NCBI RefSeq assembly: GCF_014656395.1
Contig: NZ_BNCI01000001.1
Location: 186,001 to 250,000 of the forward strand
Length of the DNA: 64,000 bases
Origin: Kordiimonas sediminis
GTDB lineage: Bacteria; Pseudomonadota; Alphaproteobacteria; Sphingomonadales; Kordiimonadaceae
Reading direction: 5' to 3'
How positions within the stretch are numbered: the stretch's first letter is position 1; every line of letters starts with the position of its first letter. Under the pieces are notes generated by a model. It saw only the letters and a list, made by a program, of their open reading frames with translations, was not told the origin of the DNA and ran no database searches. The position numbers and the translations under genes are program-made. This document shows positions 1-8,090 of this stretch, one piece after another.

Positions 1-28
1 TGTTCACGGGACTCATCTCACCCGTTTG

Positions 29-68
29 TGACAGAATTTATGACAGCTATGTTACAGTTATGTGACAT
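29..68 (-). promoter_or_regulatory. Candidate Pho-box array
   Basis: On the minus strand four TGTCA/TGTAA half-sites follow each other at 11, 11 and 12 base steps (complements of TGACAT at 63, TTACAG at 52, TGACAG at 41 and TGACAG at 29). This is the direct-repeat, helix-phased pattern that PhoB binds. The repeats read leftward and lie just past the 3' end of the phoR-like gene, so they most likely drive the next gene on the minus strand, outside the window. In many alphaproteobacteria that gene belongs to the pst phosphate-transport set. The target and a matching -10 element cannot be seen here. Confidence 0.6.
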
Positions 69-102
69 TGGGAAATACTAGAGATTTCACCGGAAATAAT
101 GC

Positions 103-1128
103 CTATTTTTCAGGGAGATAGACAGTAAAAATTGTGCCACTTTCCTCGCTGCTTTCGACAGAAAGTCGCCCTTTGTGGCGACCAAGGATATGCTTTACGA
201 TGGCGAGTCCAAGACCCGTCCCCCCCAGATGACGGGACCGACTGCTATCCACGCGGTAGAAACGTTCCGTCAGTCTTGGGATATGGTCCGGGCTGATAAC
301 ATTGCCAAAATTGGTAACAGAGACACCCTGCATGTTTTTAGCTGCATCGCGGAACAGGCGAATCTTCAGATCGGTAGACCGATCCCCATAGTTGATCGCA
401 TTATCGATCAAATTCTGGAACACCTGTGTCAATTGATCCGTTTCACCGGCAATCGCGGGCAAGTCAGAAGCAATATCTGCCTGAACTGTCATACCTTTTT
501 GTGCAGCGCGTTCCCGCACCAGCTTGATGATGCTTTCCAAAATAGGTTTCAGGGAAACACGCTCGCTTGGCGTGATATGCTTACGGGCCTCAGTTGCGGA
601 TAGTGCCAGCAGGTCATTGACAATCCGGTGCATTCGCCCCGCTTCTGCCGCTGTCATATCAACAAAACGGTCCCGTGTTGCCTTGTCTTCGCCAGCACGG
701 CCTTTTAACGTTTCAAGCGTCGCGATCATGGTCGTCAGTGGTGAACGCAGTTCATGGCTGACATCGGCCACAAATGTGGACCGCATCCGTTCTGACTCGT
801 AGGCTTTGGTCGTTTCATACAGACTGATGATCAATAGATCGTCATACCCGACCAAGGGCTGGATATAGGATGTAAAATGACGTTCGGCCTGCCCCTTGGT
901 ACTGAAATTACTGGTCAGGCGTTCATTGGTATGCACCACACGGTCAATCGCATCCAGAAACCCTGGGTCCCGGATAACCATAGACATATCCAGTCCGACA
1001 TTAGCTGACGGAAACATGTCTTCAAACTGGCGGTTAAAAGCAACAAGGTGACGGTCATACCCCACCAGCAAGGCAGGTAACGGCATCCAGTTCAGATCTG
1101 GTAAATATTCAGGTTTCAAAGGTGTCAT
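103..1128 (-). CDS. phoR: PhoR-like sensor histidine kinase
   Basis: Sensor kinase of 341 residues that probably phosphorylates PhoB in the phosphate-starvation response. No membrane segment is visible. A PAS-like region (about 15-105) precedes the HisKA domain with phospho-acceptor His125 (motif SHELRSPL) and a HATPase domain with an N box around Asn243 and a G2 box GGTGLGLAIVKH (302-313). The run IPRLTERFYRVD is typical of alphaproteobacterial PhoR. In the G1 box the usual Asp-x-Gly-x-Gly reads Asn273-Phe-Gly-Asn-Val277, so the adenine-contacting Asp is replaced by Asn. The kinase assignment is firm; the PhoR identity rests on similarity and on the Pho-box array downstream. Confidence 0.82.
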   Translation of the reverse strand: MTPLKPEYLPDLNWMPLPALLVGYDRHLVAFNRQFEDMFPSANVGLDMSMVIRDPGFLDAIDRVVHTNERLTSNFSTKGQAERHFTSYIQPLVGYDDLLIISLYETTKAYESERMRSTFVADVSHELRSPLTTMIATLETLKGRAGEDKATRDRFVDMTAAEAGRMHRIVNDLLALSATEARKHITPSERVSLKPILESIIKLVRERAAQKGMTVQADIASDLPAIAGETDQLTQVFQNLIDNAINYGDRSTDLKIRLFRDAAKNMQGVSVTNFGNVISPDHIPRLTERFYRVDSSRSRHLGGTGLGLAIVKHILGRHKGRLSVESSEESGTIFTVYLPEK

Positions 1129-1172
1129 GCCGTTTGATTACCGGATATATATTACAATTAAAAGACAATAAT

Positions 1173-1205
1173 AAAGGCCCGCCAGCACCATGCCAGCAGG
1201 CCTTT
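1173..1205 (-). terminator. Intrinsic terminator after the anti-sigma gene
   Basis: The outer arms AAAGGCC and GGCCTTT pair, with GC-rich inner pairing. On the minus strand the stem is followed by an interrupted T-rich tract (TTTATTATT). It lies between the 3' end of the ChrR-like gene and the phoR start and would end the sigma/anti-sigma transcript. Confidence 0.6.
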
Positions 1206-1232
1206 GCAAAAATTGTAATGCCGCAGAAAAGC

Positions 1233-1940
1233 CTACAGACCAATGAAAGGCTGTACAAGCCGACCAATAAAACTATGCAGTTTGATAGGGGCTTCCGTCA
1301 CCACAAGACAGATACAGTCTTCACCTTCATCAATCACCGGATGATGGTCTTTTGTGTCCGTATCAGCCAATTCGATCATGCCGGGTGTATAATGGGATGC
1401 ACCCACCTGATAGCCGCCCTGCAGCACCAAAGTCATCTCCAGCCCGTTGTGATCATGAACCGGCATTTCGGTACCGCCGCGCGCTTTCAACAGCCACAAC
1501 TTTTCACCCTTGGGGCCGTCCCACAAACGCACTTGCGACATACCGGGTCCCATCCTGCGCCATTTCAGACTGTTCAGGTCTTTATCTGCAATATATTGAC
1601 TAAGCGAGGATGGCAAACTGGAAGCAGGCAATATATCTGTTCCCACCACAATCGGCGGAACAGTATCCTTCTGCTCAGTGTCCATGTGGACAGCACCAAA
1701 CATGTCTTCCTCGAATGCAGTAATTTTTGCCATCACAGCATCAAAGGAATCGCTCTGCAGGCTGTCTGGCTCAGACACTTCCAAAAGTGCCCCACCAATA
1801 TCTTCTGCATCCCGAAGCTTTGATTTCAAAGCCGGATGGTAATCAATGTGGGCCGCCACAACACAGGCATGGGCTTCACCAAGTGACCCTGCTGCGTAGG
1901 AAACCAGCCATTCATCCCCAATCAAGCCATGAGGCTTCAT
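1233..1940 (-). CDS. ChrR-like cupin anti-sigma factor with altered zinc ligands
   Basis: Anti-sigma factor of 235 residues paired with the ECF sigma factor immediately upstream; the start overlaps the sigma stop by four bases (ATGA), implying translational coupling. The N-terminal region (1-85) resembles the anti-sigma domain of ChrR. The C-terminal cupin (about 115-235) shows the HDHNG-E metal-site motif and ends RLVQPFIGL as ChrR proteins do. In Rhodobacter ChrR, His31, Cys35 and Cys38 help bind the structural zinc. Here the aligned positions are His31, His35 and Leu38, so the site is changed. In the ChrR family the protein releases sigma in response to singlet oxygen or organic peroxides; whether that holds here is inference. 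Confidence 0.8.
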   Translation of the reverse strand: MKPHGLIGDEWLVSYAAGSLGEAHACVVAAHIDYHPALKSKLRDAEDIGGALLEVSEPDSLQSDSFDAVMAKITAFEEDMFGAVHMDTEQKDTVPPIVVGTDILPASSLPSSLSQYIADKDLNSLKWRRMGPGMSQVRLWDGPKGEKLWLLKARGGTEMPVHDHNGLEMTLVLQGGYQVGASHYTPGMIELADTDTKDHHPVIDEGEDCICLVVTEAPIKLHSFIGRLVQPFIGL

Positions 1941-2491
1941 TCGTATTCTCCTAACTCTTTACGTAACGTCTTAAACGCCAACCGTATTCGTGACTTCACA
2001 GTTCCCAGCGGCAGCTGTAATCTTTCAGCAATTTCCGAATGGGACAATTCTTCAAAAAACGATAACTGGATGACTTCAACCTGCTCAGGCTTCAGGTGCT
2101 TCATTGCATTATTCACCCTGGCCGCAGTTTGTTTTTGTTCGAGAGGCTTTTCCGTTTTCTCATCGGCAACCATCTCCCCAAGGTGGTCATCGGCGTTTAC
2201 CTCGGGATATTTTTGTTTCCGTACCTGATCGATATAACTGTTACGGGCAATGGTAAAAATCCAGGTCGATAACCGCGCTTTGGCCGGATTATATTGCCCT
2301 GCTTTGCGCCATACCTTGACCATAACGTCCTGCGCCAAATCTTCAGCCAGTCTGGGATCCATACTAAGCTTGACCAGATGTGCCTTGACCCGCGGCGCAA
2401 AATAAAGAAACAGCTCCTTAAAGGCTGCTTTGTCCTTATGTTCTGCAACGCGCATCACCAAGGATTCGTACTTTTCCCGCTCTGTTATCAC
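1937..2491 (-). CDS. rpoE: ECF RNA polymerase sigma factor, RpoE/ChrR type
   Basis: Sigma-70 family ECF factor. Region 2 (motif AEDLAQDVMVKVWRKA) and region 4 (SHSEIAERLQLPLGTVKSRI) are clear, and it partners the ChrR-like anti-sigma gene that overlaps its stop. The reading frame stays open to an ATG at 2641, but those 50 extra residues do not look like sigma factor, and a candidate promoter ends next to 2641. I therefore prefer the GTG at about 2491, which gives 184 residues, the normal length for this group. An ATG at 2632 remains possible. It likely controls a photo-oxidative or peroxide stress regulon, by analogy with Rhodobacter RpoE. Confidence 0.8.
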   Translation of the reverse strand: MITEREKYESLVMRVAEHKDKAAFKELFLYFAPRVKAHLVKLSMDPRLAEDLAQDVMVKVWRKAGQYNPAKARLSTWIFTIARNSYIDQVRKQKYPEVNADDHLGEMVADEKTEKPLEQKQTAARVNNAMKHLKPEQVEVIQLSFFEELSHSEIAERLQLPLGTVKSRIRLAFKTLRKELGEYE

Positions 2492-2646
2492 ACTGACCCC
2501 TGACCCTGTCGCAGCTTTACGTCGAATTGGCCGAGTATCCAACGCCCCGTGCACAGAAGTCAAGGACGGCGGAAGAATATCTTCCCGTCGAAGGGGACTC
2601 GGTCTTGCGACTGTCCGGCGTGTGTCTAACATCACTTGCATGTCTG

Positions 2647-2676
2647 TTATTACGCAGCCGATTTACGGCTGGATCA
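2647..2676 (-). promoter_or_regulatory. Candidate ECF-dependent promoter of the sigma/anti-sigma operon
   Basis: On the minus strand TGATCC (2676-2671) is followed after exactly 18 bases by TAATAA (2652-2647). Promoters of the Rhodobacter RpoE class have TGATCC at -35 and TAAG-like -10 elements, so this fits positive autoregulation. The transcription start would fall near 2640, which argues against translation starting at 2641. Confidence 0.5.
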
Positions 2677-2730
2677 ACAAAAAATACATCGACACCGGAT
2701 ACCCGTTTCGATGAGGGCCGCACAAACAAA

Positions 2731-2756
2731 AAGGGCGCTGCAACCGCAGCACCCTT
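2731..2756 (-). terminator. Intrinsic terminator of the hppD-VOC operon
   Basis: Minus-strand stem AAGGGTGCTGC / GCAGCGCCCTT with a four-base loop, followed by TTTTGTTT. It lies downstream of the VOC gene. A second hairpin (arms CCTGTCTTT and AAAGACAGG, 2777-2803) sits between it and the stop codon. Confidence 0.8.
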
Positions 2757-2814
2757 AAGCCCCCATTCCCAGCTTTCCTGTCTTTGAGTAGGGAAAAGAC
2801 AGGATATTGCCTAT

Positions 2815-3363
2815 CTAGTCGACAAGACCGGGAAAACCTTCGCCTGTGTGGAGCCAAGCGGCATGTTTGGGCGCCTTTTTCGTTTGAGACCATTCTTCAA
2901 TCATTGCCGGAGCAACTCTGTGAAGTTCTTCCATCGCACCTTCCGGGCAACAATTTGCTGCCAGTTCCAGTCGGTGCCCATTTGGGTCAAAGAAATAGAT
3001 CGACTTGAAAATACCGTGGTCCGTTGGACCCAGCACATCAATACCGTGGGATTCAATCTGTTTCTTCGCTGCCATAAGGGCGTCCATATCTTCCAGCTCA
3101 AAGGCAATATGCTGTACCCATTCCGGAGTATTGTGATCCCGGTCCATTTCAGGGGAGTTAGGCAGTTCAAAGAACGCCAGAACGTTGCCCATTCCTGCAT
3201 CCAGGAAGATATGCATATACGGGTCCGGCGCTTTGGTCGACGGCACCTGGTCTTCGGCAATCGCCAACACCAGGTCCATATCCATTACGTCCCGGTAAAA
3301 ATCGACTGTTTCCTTCGCATCCCGGCACCGATAAGCCACATGGTGTATCTTTTTAATATCCAC
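2815..3363 (-). CDS. VOC-family (glyoxalase/dioxygenase-fold) protein
   Basis: Protein of 182 residues with a two-module vicinal oxygen chelate fold. Likely metal ligands are His8 (IHHVAY), Glu66, His85 (VQHIAF) and Glu133 (HRLELAAN). It starts with GTG, preceded by a good TAGGAG site, 10 bases after the HPPD stop, so it is the second gene of an HPPD operon. The substrate is unknown; position suggests a step in tyrosine or homogentisate metabolism or removal of a reactive by-product. The C-terminal 45 residues beyond the fold are not recognised. Confidence 0.75.
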   Translation of the reverse strand: MDIKKIHHVAYRCRDAKETVDFYRDVMDMDLVLAIAEDQVPSTKAPDPYMHIFLDAGMGNVLAFFELPNSPEMDRDHNTPEWVQHIAFELEDMDALMAAKKQIESHGIDVLGPTDHGIFKSIYFFDPNGHRLELAANCCPEGAMEELHRVAPAMIEEWSQTKKAPKHAAWLHTGEGFPGLVD

Positions 3364-3373
3364 GACCTAGCTC

Positions 3374-4459
3374 CTATTCTGCAGCTGAATCGCCAATGAC
3401 ACCGCGAGACAGCTGATCCCGTTCAATACTTTCAAACAGCGCCTTGAAATTTCCTTCGCCAAAGCCCTCGTCGTCCTTACGCTGAATAAATTCAAAGAAC
3501 ACCGGACCTAACTGGGTTTCAGAGAAGATTTGCAACAACAATCGCGGCGCTTCCCCATCCGTCGTACCGTCCAGAAGAATACCACGAGACTGCAACTCGG
3601 ACACTGGCTCGCCGTGACCTGGCAACCGCTCTTCCAGCATATCGTAATATGTTGCCGGAGGTGCCGTCATAAAGGGCATGCCCGCTGCCTTCAATTTATC
3701 CCAGCACGCAATCAGATCATCACAGGCAAAGGCGATATGCTGGATACCTTCGCCATTATACTGCATCAGGAACTCTTCAATCTGGCCGCCACCGCCAGCG
3801 GCTTCTTCATTTAGCGGAATACGGATTTTACCGTCCGGTGCTGTCATCGCCTTAGACAGAAGGCCCGTATATTCGCCCTTGATATCGAAATAACGGATTT
3901 CCCGGAAATTGAAGATTGTCTCATAATATTTCGCCCAGTGGTCCATCCGGCCCCGGTACACATTATGGGTCAGGTGATCAAGCGTATGGAAGCCAAAGCC
4001 TTTTGGATGCTTGTCAACACCTTCAATCCAGTGAAAATCAATATCATAAATGGTCTCGCCGTCTTTGTAGCGATCAATCAGATAAACCGTCGCACCGCCA
4101 ATACCCTTGATCGCAGGCAGACGCAGTTCCATCGGACCAGTTTCAACTTCTACTGGCTGCGCCCCCATTTCCAGAGCACGGTCATAGGCTTTGTGCGCGT
4201 CCCGAACCCGAAACGCCATACCGCATGCCGACGGGCCATGCTCATCCGCATAGTAAGAGGCGTGGGATTTCTTCTCGTAATTAGTAATGAAGTTAATATC
4301 GCCCTGCCGCCAAAGGTTCACATCCTTGGACCGGTGAACAGCTACTTTGGTAAAACCCATCATTTCGAAAACCGGTTCAAGGATGCCCTTTTCCGGTGCG
4401 GTGAACTCAACAAATTCAAACCCGTCCAGCCCCATCGGATTTTCAAACAAATCAGCCAT
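3374..4459 (-). CDS. hppD: 4-hydroxyphenylpyruvate dioxygenase
   Basis: Fe(II) enzyme that turns 4-hydroxyphenylpyruvate into homogentisate in tyrosine breakdown. The 361 residues match the family length. The metal triad is His162 (in LDHLTHNV), His241 (in [10 protein letters not shown]) and Glu323 (in [10 protein letters not shown]). The frame extends upstream to 4492, but the ATG at 4459 has a clear GGGAGA ribosome site and gives the usual N-terminus ([10 protein letters not shown]). The next gene on the same strand encodes a VOC protein. Homogentisate dioxygenase is not in the window. Confidence 0.95.
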   Translation of the reverse strand: MADLFENPMGLDGFEFVEFTAPEKGILEPVFEMMGFTKVAVHRSKDVNLWRQGDINFITNYEKKSHASYYADEHGPSACGMAFRVRDAHKAYDRALEMGAQPVEVETGPMELRLPAIKGIGGATVYLIDRYKDGETIYDIDFHWIEGVDKHPKGFGFHTLDHLTHNVYRGRMDHWAKYYETIFNFREIRYFDIKGEYTGLLSKAMTAPDGKIRIPLNEEAAGGGGQIEEFLMQYNGEGIQHIAFACDDLIACWDKLKAAGMPFMTAPPATYYDMLEERLPGHGEPVSELQSRGILLDGTTDGEAPRLLLQIFSETQLGPVFFEFIQRKDDEGFGEGNFKALFESIERDQLSRGVIGDSAAE

Positions 4460-4554
4460 TACTGTCTCCCTAACAAAACTTTGGTGAATCAATTGGCGGC
4501 ATTATACGCTGATAATCCATTAGTTTCAAGTGTAACTATTAGGGGCAGTACCTC

Positions 4555-4570
4555 ATTCCATATACGGAAT
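4555..4570. promoter_or_regulatory. Inverted repeat in the hppD/lpxR divergent promoter region
   Basis: ATTCC-N6-GGAAT lies between the divergent hppD and lpxR-like genes, 54 bases before the latter start. Such a short palindrome could be an operator, but no regulator gene is adjacent and it may be chance. Confidence 0.25.
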
Positions 4571-4624
4571 AAACTCTCTGCTTTTTCTTTGACGTTACAG
4601 ATTTTCGGGCTGTATTATAGGGTT

Positions 4625-5824
4625 ATGAAAAGGTTACTGGTTGCACTGATGGGGTCGACACTCATGCCGGTTATGGCAGATGCATCTATTGCTGCGCCCG
4701 AAGACCGGGCAGACAGCCCCGGTGAGATACCTGTCGCCAGCGATCGGGAAGTCCCGCAATCGTCAACACCCACAAGTGCAGAAGTCCCGGCCCAAGAGCC
4801 GGGGGGCTCCGCACCAGAAGAAGATTGCTCCATCTGTTCCATGTCCTTTCATATTGATCAGGACCTGTTTCTACCGATCCCCAACCTGAATGAAGACAGG
4901 GATTATACGATGGGATTTATGCTGTCGTGGAATGGTGACAAAACGAAGGGCTTTTCGCGTTTTGGCTATAAGCTGCTGGATGTCATCCATGCGCCGCTTC
5001 AGCCTTTGATGACAAATTTCCGCAACACCTATTATACAACATCTGTTGGGATCAGCGCCTTCACACCGGATGACCTGACGGCAGTAGACCCGATCACCGA
5101 AGACAGGCCTTATGCCTCTCTTCTCTATCTGACCACTAGCCAGGTTTATGCAAACCCAGGCAATGATGAAGCGTTCGAGACCAGCCTGACGCTTGGTGCA
5201 CTTGGCCTACCGCTGGCAGAGTGGGGGCAAACTGGCTTCCACAAAGCATGGCGCGGGGTCACTGGGGACGAAGAACCCTTTGACCCGGAAGGCTGGCACA
5301 ACCAGGTTTCCGACGGCGGTGAGCCCACCATGATGTATAGGGCAGCCTGGTACAGACGCGTCCCTACCGACCGGTTCAAATTTCTGGATATTGCCTATTC
5401 CGCAGAGGCCACACTTGGGTATATGACAAGCGCAAGTGCTGGCATCGTTATGCGCCTTGGCCAGATTGATAAATCCACCCCCGTCTGGAACGTGGTCAAC
5501 GCCGCCAATTATCAAAGCAACACTAACCAATATGTAGCCGTCAGACAGCGCCAACACCAGGTCTATTTCCTTGCTGGACTAAGGGGCAGCCTTGTGGGTT
5601 ATAATGCCTTATTGCAGTGTCAATTCCGAGACTCTGCCCACTGTCTGAGTAGTGACCAGGTGAAGGATTTTGTCTTTGACGTATCAGCAGGATTTGGCTG
5701 GACGTTCGGCAGGGACCAAAGCAAAAATCTGATCTTCACCTGCAACAGCCGCACCACAGAACATGTCCTGACCGAAAAACGTACCCATCACTGGTGTGGG
5801 TTTAACATTAGCTGGCGGCGCTAA
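4625..5824 (+). CDS. LpxR-like outer-membrane lipid A deacylase
   Basis: Predicted outer-membrane barrel of 399 residues with a signal peptide (about 1-23), then a Pro/Ser/Glu-rich linker (25-66). Residues 75-100 (FHIDQDLF and DRDYTMGF) and DRPYASLLYL (160-169) match LpxR/DUF2219 enzymes, which remove the 3'-acyloxyacyl group from lipid A. Candidate catalytic residues are Asp80 and His206 (QTGFHKAW). The frame is open from 3938, but that part lies antisense to hppD; the ATG at 4625 starts the signal peptide. Two Cys (68, 71) after the linker are unusual. The exact bond cleaved here is inferred. Confidence 0.8.
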   Translation: MKRLLVALMGSTLMPVMADASIAAPEDRADSPGEIPVASDREVPQSSTPTSAEVPAQEPGGSAPEEDCSICSMSFHIDQDLFLPIPNLNEDRDYTMGFMLSWNGDKTKGFSRFGYKLLDVIHAPLQPLMTNFRNTYYTTSVGISAFTPDDLTAVDPITEDRPYASLLYLTTSQVYANPGNDEAFETSLTLGALGLPLAEWGQTGFHKAWRGVTGDEEPFDPEGWHNQVSDGGEPTMMYRAAWYRRVPTDRFKFLDIAYSAEATLGYMTSASAGIVMRLGQIDKSTPVWNVVNAANYQSNTNQYVAVRQRQHQVYFLAGLRGSLVGYNALLQCQFRDSAHCLSSDQVKDFVFDVSAGFGWTFGRDQSKNLIFTCNSRTTEHVLTEKRTHHWCGFNISWRR

Positions 5825-5962
5825 ACATCTTAAGCATCTAAAGTCCGACAAAAGGCTATACCAAGCTTATAGCAACTAGAAATGCCGCCATAGGCTTGCC
5901 ATATGGGCTTTCATCTGGCACACGCTGATAGGCCAATGGTATTAGCAGCAAAGGATTTTCCC

Positions 5963-7141
5963 ATGACAAACAGTTTTCATCCGCCGCAACGCACATTAAT
6001 GGGACCAGGTCCGTCCGATGTCAGCCCCCGCGTTCTGGAGGCACTTGGCAGACCAACTATCGGCCATCTGGATCCTGCTTTTGTTGACCTGATGGACGAC
6101 ATCAAAGGGTTGCTGCAATATGCATTTCAAACTGAAAACGCCCTGACACTGCCTATATCGGCCCCAGGTTCCGCAGGGATGGAAGCCGCTTTTGTTAATC
6201 TTGTCAGCCCGGGCGACAAAGTTATTGTCTGCCAGAACGGTGTCTTTGGCGGCAGGATGAAAGAGAATGTCGAACGCTGCGGTGCGACAGCCATTATGGT
6301 AGAAGACACATGGGGCACCGCGATTGACCTGAACAAAGTCAAAGAGGCTTTCACCGCAAATCCGGATGCCAAAGTTCTTGCGTTCGTGCACGCTGAAACA
6401 TCCACAGGTGTGGAAAGCGATGCCAAGGCACTCTGTGCCCTTGCCCGCGAGAATAATGCCCTGACTATCGTTGACGCCGTAACATCCCTTGGCGGCATAC
6501 CGCTACTGGTAGACGCATGGGGTGCAGACGCTGTCTATTCCGGCAGTCAGAAATGCCTATCCTGTGTGCCTGGCATTTCTCCCGTCACTTTCAGTCAGCG
6601 GGCAGTGGATACAATCAACGCACGTAACACCAAGGTTCAAAGCTGGTTCCTCGACATGCAACTGGTCATGGGCTATTGGGGCGGGAACAGCAAACGCGCC
6701 TACCACCACACGGCACCTGTAAACGCCATGTATGCCCTGCACGAGTCGCTCGTAGCCTTAAAGGAAGAAGGTCTTGAAAATGCGTGGGCCAGACACAGCA
6801 AGCACCATGCGGCACTGGTGGCGGGCCTGGAAGCCATGGGCCTCGACATGCTGGTTGCCAAAGAACACCGCCTGCCCCAGTTAAATCTGGTAGCAATCCC
6901 AGACGGCGTTGATGATGCCGCTGTGCGCTCGGCCCTGCTGGCTGATTATAATCTGGAAATTGGGGCCGGTCTTGGTGACCTGGCTGGCAAAGCCTGGCGG
7001 ATTGGCCTGATGGGCCATGCAGCGAGCAAGCAGAATGTGCTTTTGTGCTTGTCGGCGCTCGACAATATCCTGTCTGCTGCTAATGCGCCTATACAGTCAG
7101 GGCGCGCTGTTGCCGCAGCAAATGCCATCTACGGCGTCTAA
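5963..7141 (+). CDS. Class V aminotransferase (alanine/serine-glyoxylate type)
   Basis: PLP-dependent fold-type I enzyme of 392 residues. The N-terminal signature LMGPGPSDVSPRVLEALGRP is typical of alanine- or serine-glyoxylate aminotransferases, and the PLP lysine lies in SGSQKCLSCVPG. It likely transfers an amino group from Ala or Ser to glyoxylate; the sequence does not decide the donor. The ATG at 5963 is preferred over 5903 because AAAGGAT precedes it and it gives the family N-terminus. It stands alone, between the LpxR-like gene and a terminator shared with coq4. Confidence 0.85.
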   Translation: MTNSFHPPQRTLMGPGPSDVSPRVLEALGRPTIGHLDPAFVDLMDDIKGLLQYAFQTENALTLPISAPGSAGMEAAFVNLVSPGDKVIVCQNGVFGGRMKENVERCGATAIMVEDTWGTAIDLNKVKEAFTANPDAKVLAFVHAETSTGVESDAKALCALARENNALTIVDAVTSLGGIPLLVDAWGADAVYSGSQKCLSCVPGISPVTFSQRAVDTINARNTKVQSWFLDMQLVMGYWGGNSKRAYHHTAPVNAMYALHESLVALKEEGLENAWARHSKHHAALVAGLEAMGLDMLVAKEHRLPQLNLVAIPDGVDDAAVRSALLADYNLEIGAGLGDLAGKAWRIGLMGHAASKQNVLLCLSALDNILSAANAPIQSGRAVAAANAIYGV

Positions 7142-7162
7142 CTTCTAGCTACACTTAAAAAA

Positions 7163-7192
7163 ACGGACCGGAGGGCAAGTGCCACGGTCCGT
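7163..7192. terminator. Bidirectional terminator between aminotransferase and coq4
   Basis: Arms ACGGACC and GGTCCGT enclose a short stem-loop between two convergent genes. On the minus strand the stem is followed by seven T residues, so termination of coq4 is the stronger reading. Confidence 0.8.
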
Positions 7193-7219
7193 ATTAGGCT
7201 AAGGCTGCTGTCTTAAATT

Positions 7220-7951
7220 CTATGCTGTCGCTGCAATGACTTCGGGACTTCCCAAATATTTACTAGGCGGCATGATATTTAATTCCTGCCGCACTTCCTC
7301 TAATGGGCGCGGCAGAATTTCCTCATACATTACAGCAGGCAGCCAAGCACTTTTTCTGCCGTTTCTGTAAGCCTGCCAAATCGCACTCCATATGCCATGA
7401 CCCGGTACCTTTTTATTGAAATCGTATCCGCCCATCAAAGCAATGGCAGCAAAACCAAGACTTTTTGTCTGCGCATAACTAAAGGCAACCACGCAGGCCT
7501 CTCCAAAGCCATCACGACCATAGCCAGACAGAACATGCCACAGATCATGGACATCGCGCATACGCTCCAGATACAGGCGAAAATCCTCGCTTTCAACATC
7601 AATGGGTGACACCTCACTGGCTTCGACAAGACCATCAGCCGTCAGGTTTTCTTCTTCCATGAAACTGAGATACGTCCGCCCGACTGACCCCACTGGCAGG
7701 GATGCCAGATAGTCCCGGTCCATCAGAGTATTCAACAAAACAGGACGTTCCCGCAGAATGCGCTGGCCATTTTCGGTTTTCATGAAGCGCTGAAACTGAC
7801 GGGACTGCGAACTACCTGACAAAGCCTTCATAATAATGAAAACCTGCTCGGTATCTTCTTTGTTTGCGATTAAATCTTTAAGCGCCTTCCAAGCCACCCG
7901 AAACTGCAATGGGTTATGCTTGAATGTAAAATCAGTTGCAATATCCGACAC
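7220..7951 (-). CDS. coq4: Coq4-family ubiquinone biosynthesis protein
   Basis: Protein of 243 residues with the Coq4 metal motif HDLWH at 135-139 and Glu151 (HDxxH-x11-E). Coq4 acts in CoQ synthesis; recent work on the family ties it to removal of the C1 carboxyl and hydroxylation there. It starts with GTG behind a GAGG-type site. A Coq7 homologue lies 5 kb away, so the cell makes ubiquinone with at least two eukaryote-like enzymes. It is transcribed alone. Confidence 0.9.
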   Translation of the reverse strand: MSDIATDFTFKHNPLQFRVAWKALKDLIANKEDTEQVFIIMKALSGSSQSRQFQRFMKTENGQRILRERPVLLNTLMDRDYLASLPVGSVGRTYLSFMEEENLTADGLVEASEVSPIDVESEDFRLYLERMRDVHDLWHVLSGYGRDGFGEACVVAFSYAQTKSLGFAAIALMGGYDFNKKVPGHGIWSAIWQAYRNGRKSAWLPAVMYEEILPRPLEEVRQELNIMPPSKYLGSPEVIAATA

Positions 7952-8090
7952 TTTTCCTCACCTCTGCCGTATCCACCAACTGCACTTTATATTAAATGGA
8001 CTTACTAGTCCAGTTTTATTGCAGTGGGCAAACAGAGCTACGGCATTGCCTGTTTTATTGCCTTTGCTTCGCCGGATATATTCCTGCTAT

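Noticed and set aside
3938-4624. Upstream extension of the LpxR-like frame (628 residues in all)
   Set aside because: This part lies antisense to hppD, has no signal-like or domain sequence, and the ATG at 4625 begins a proper signal peptide.
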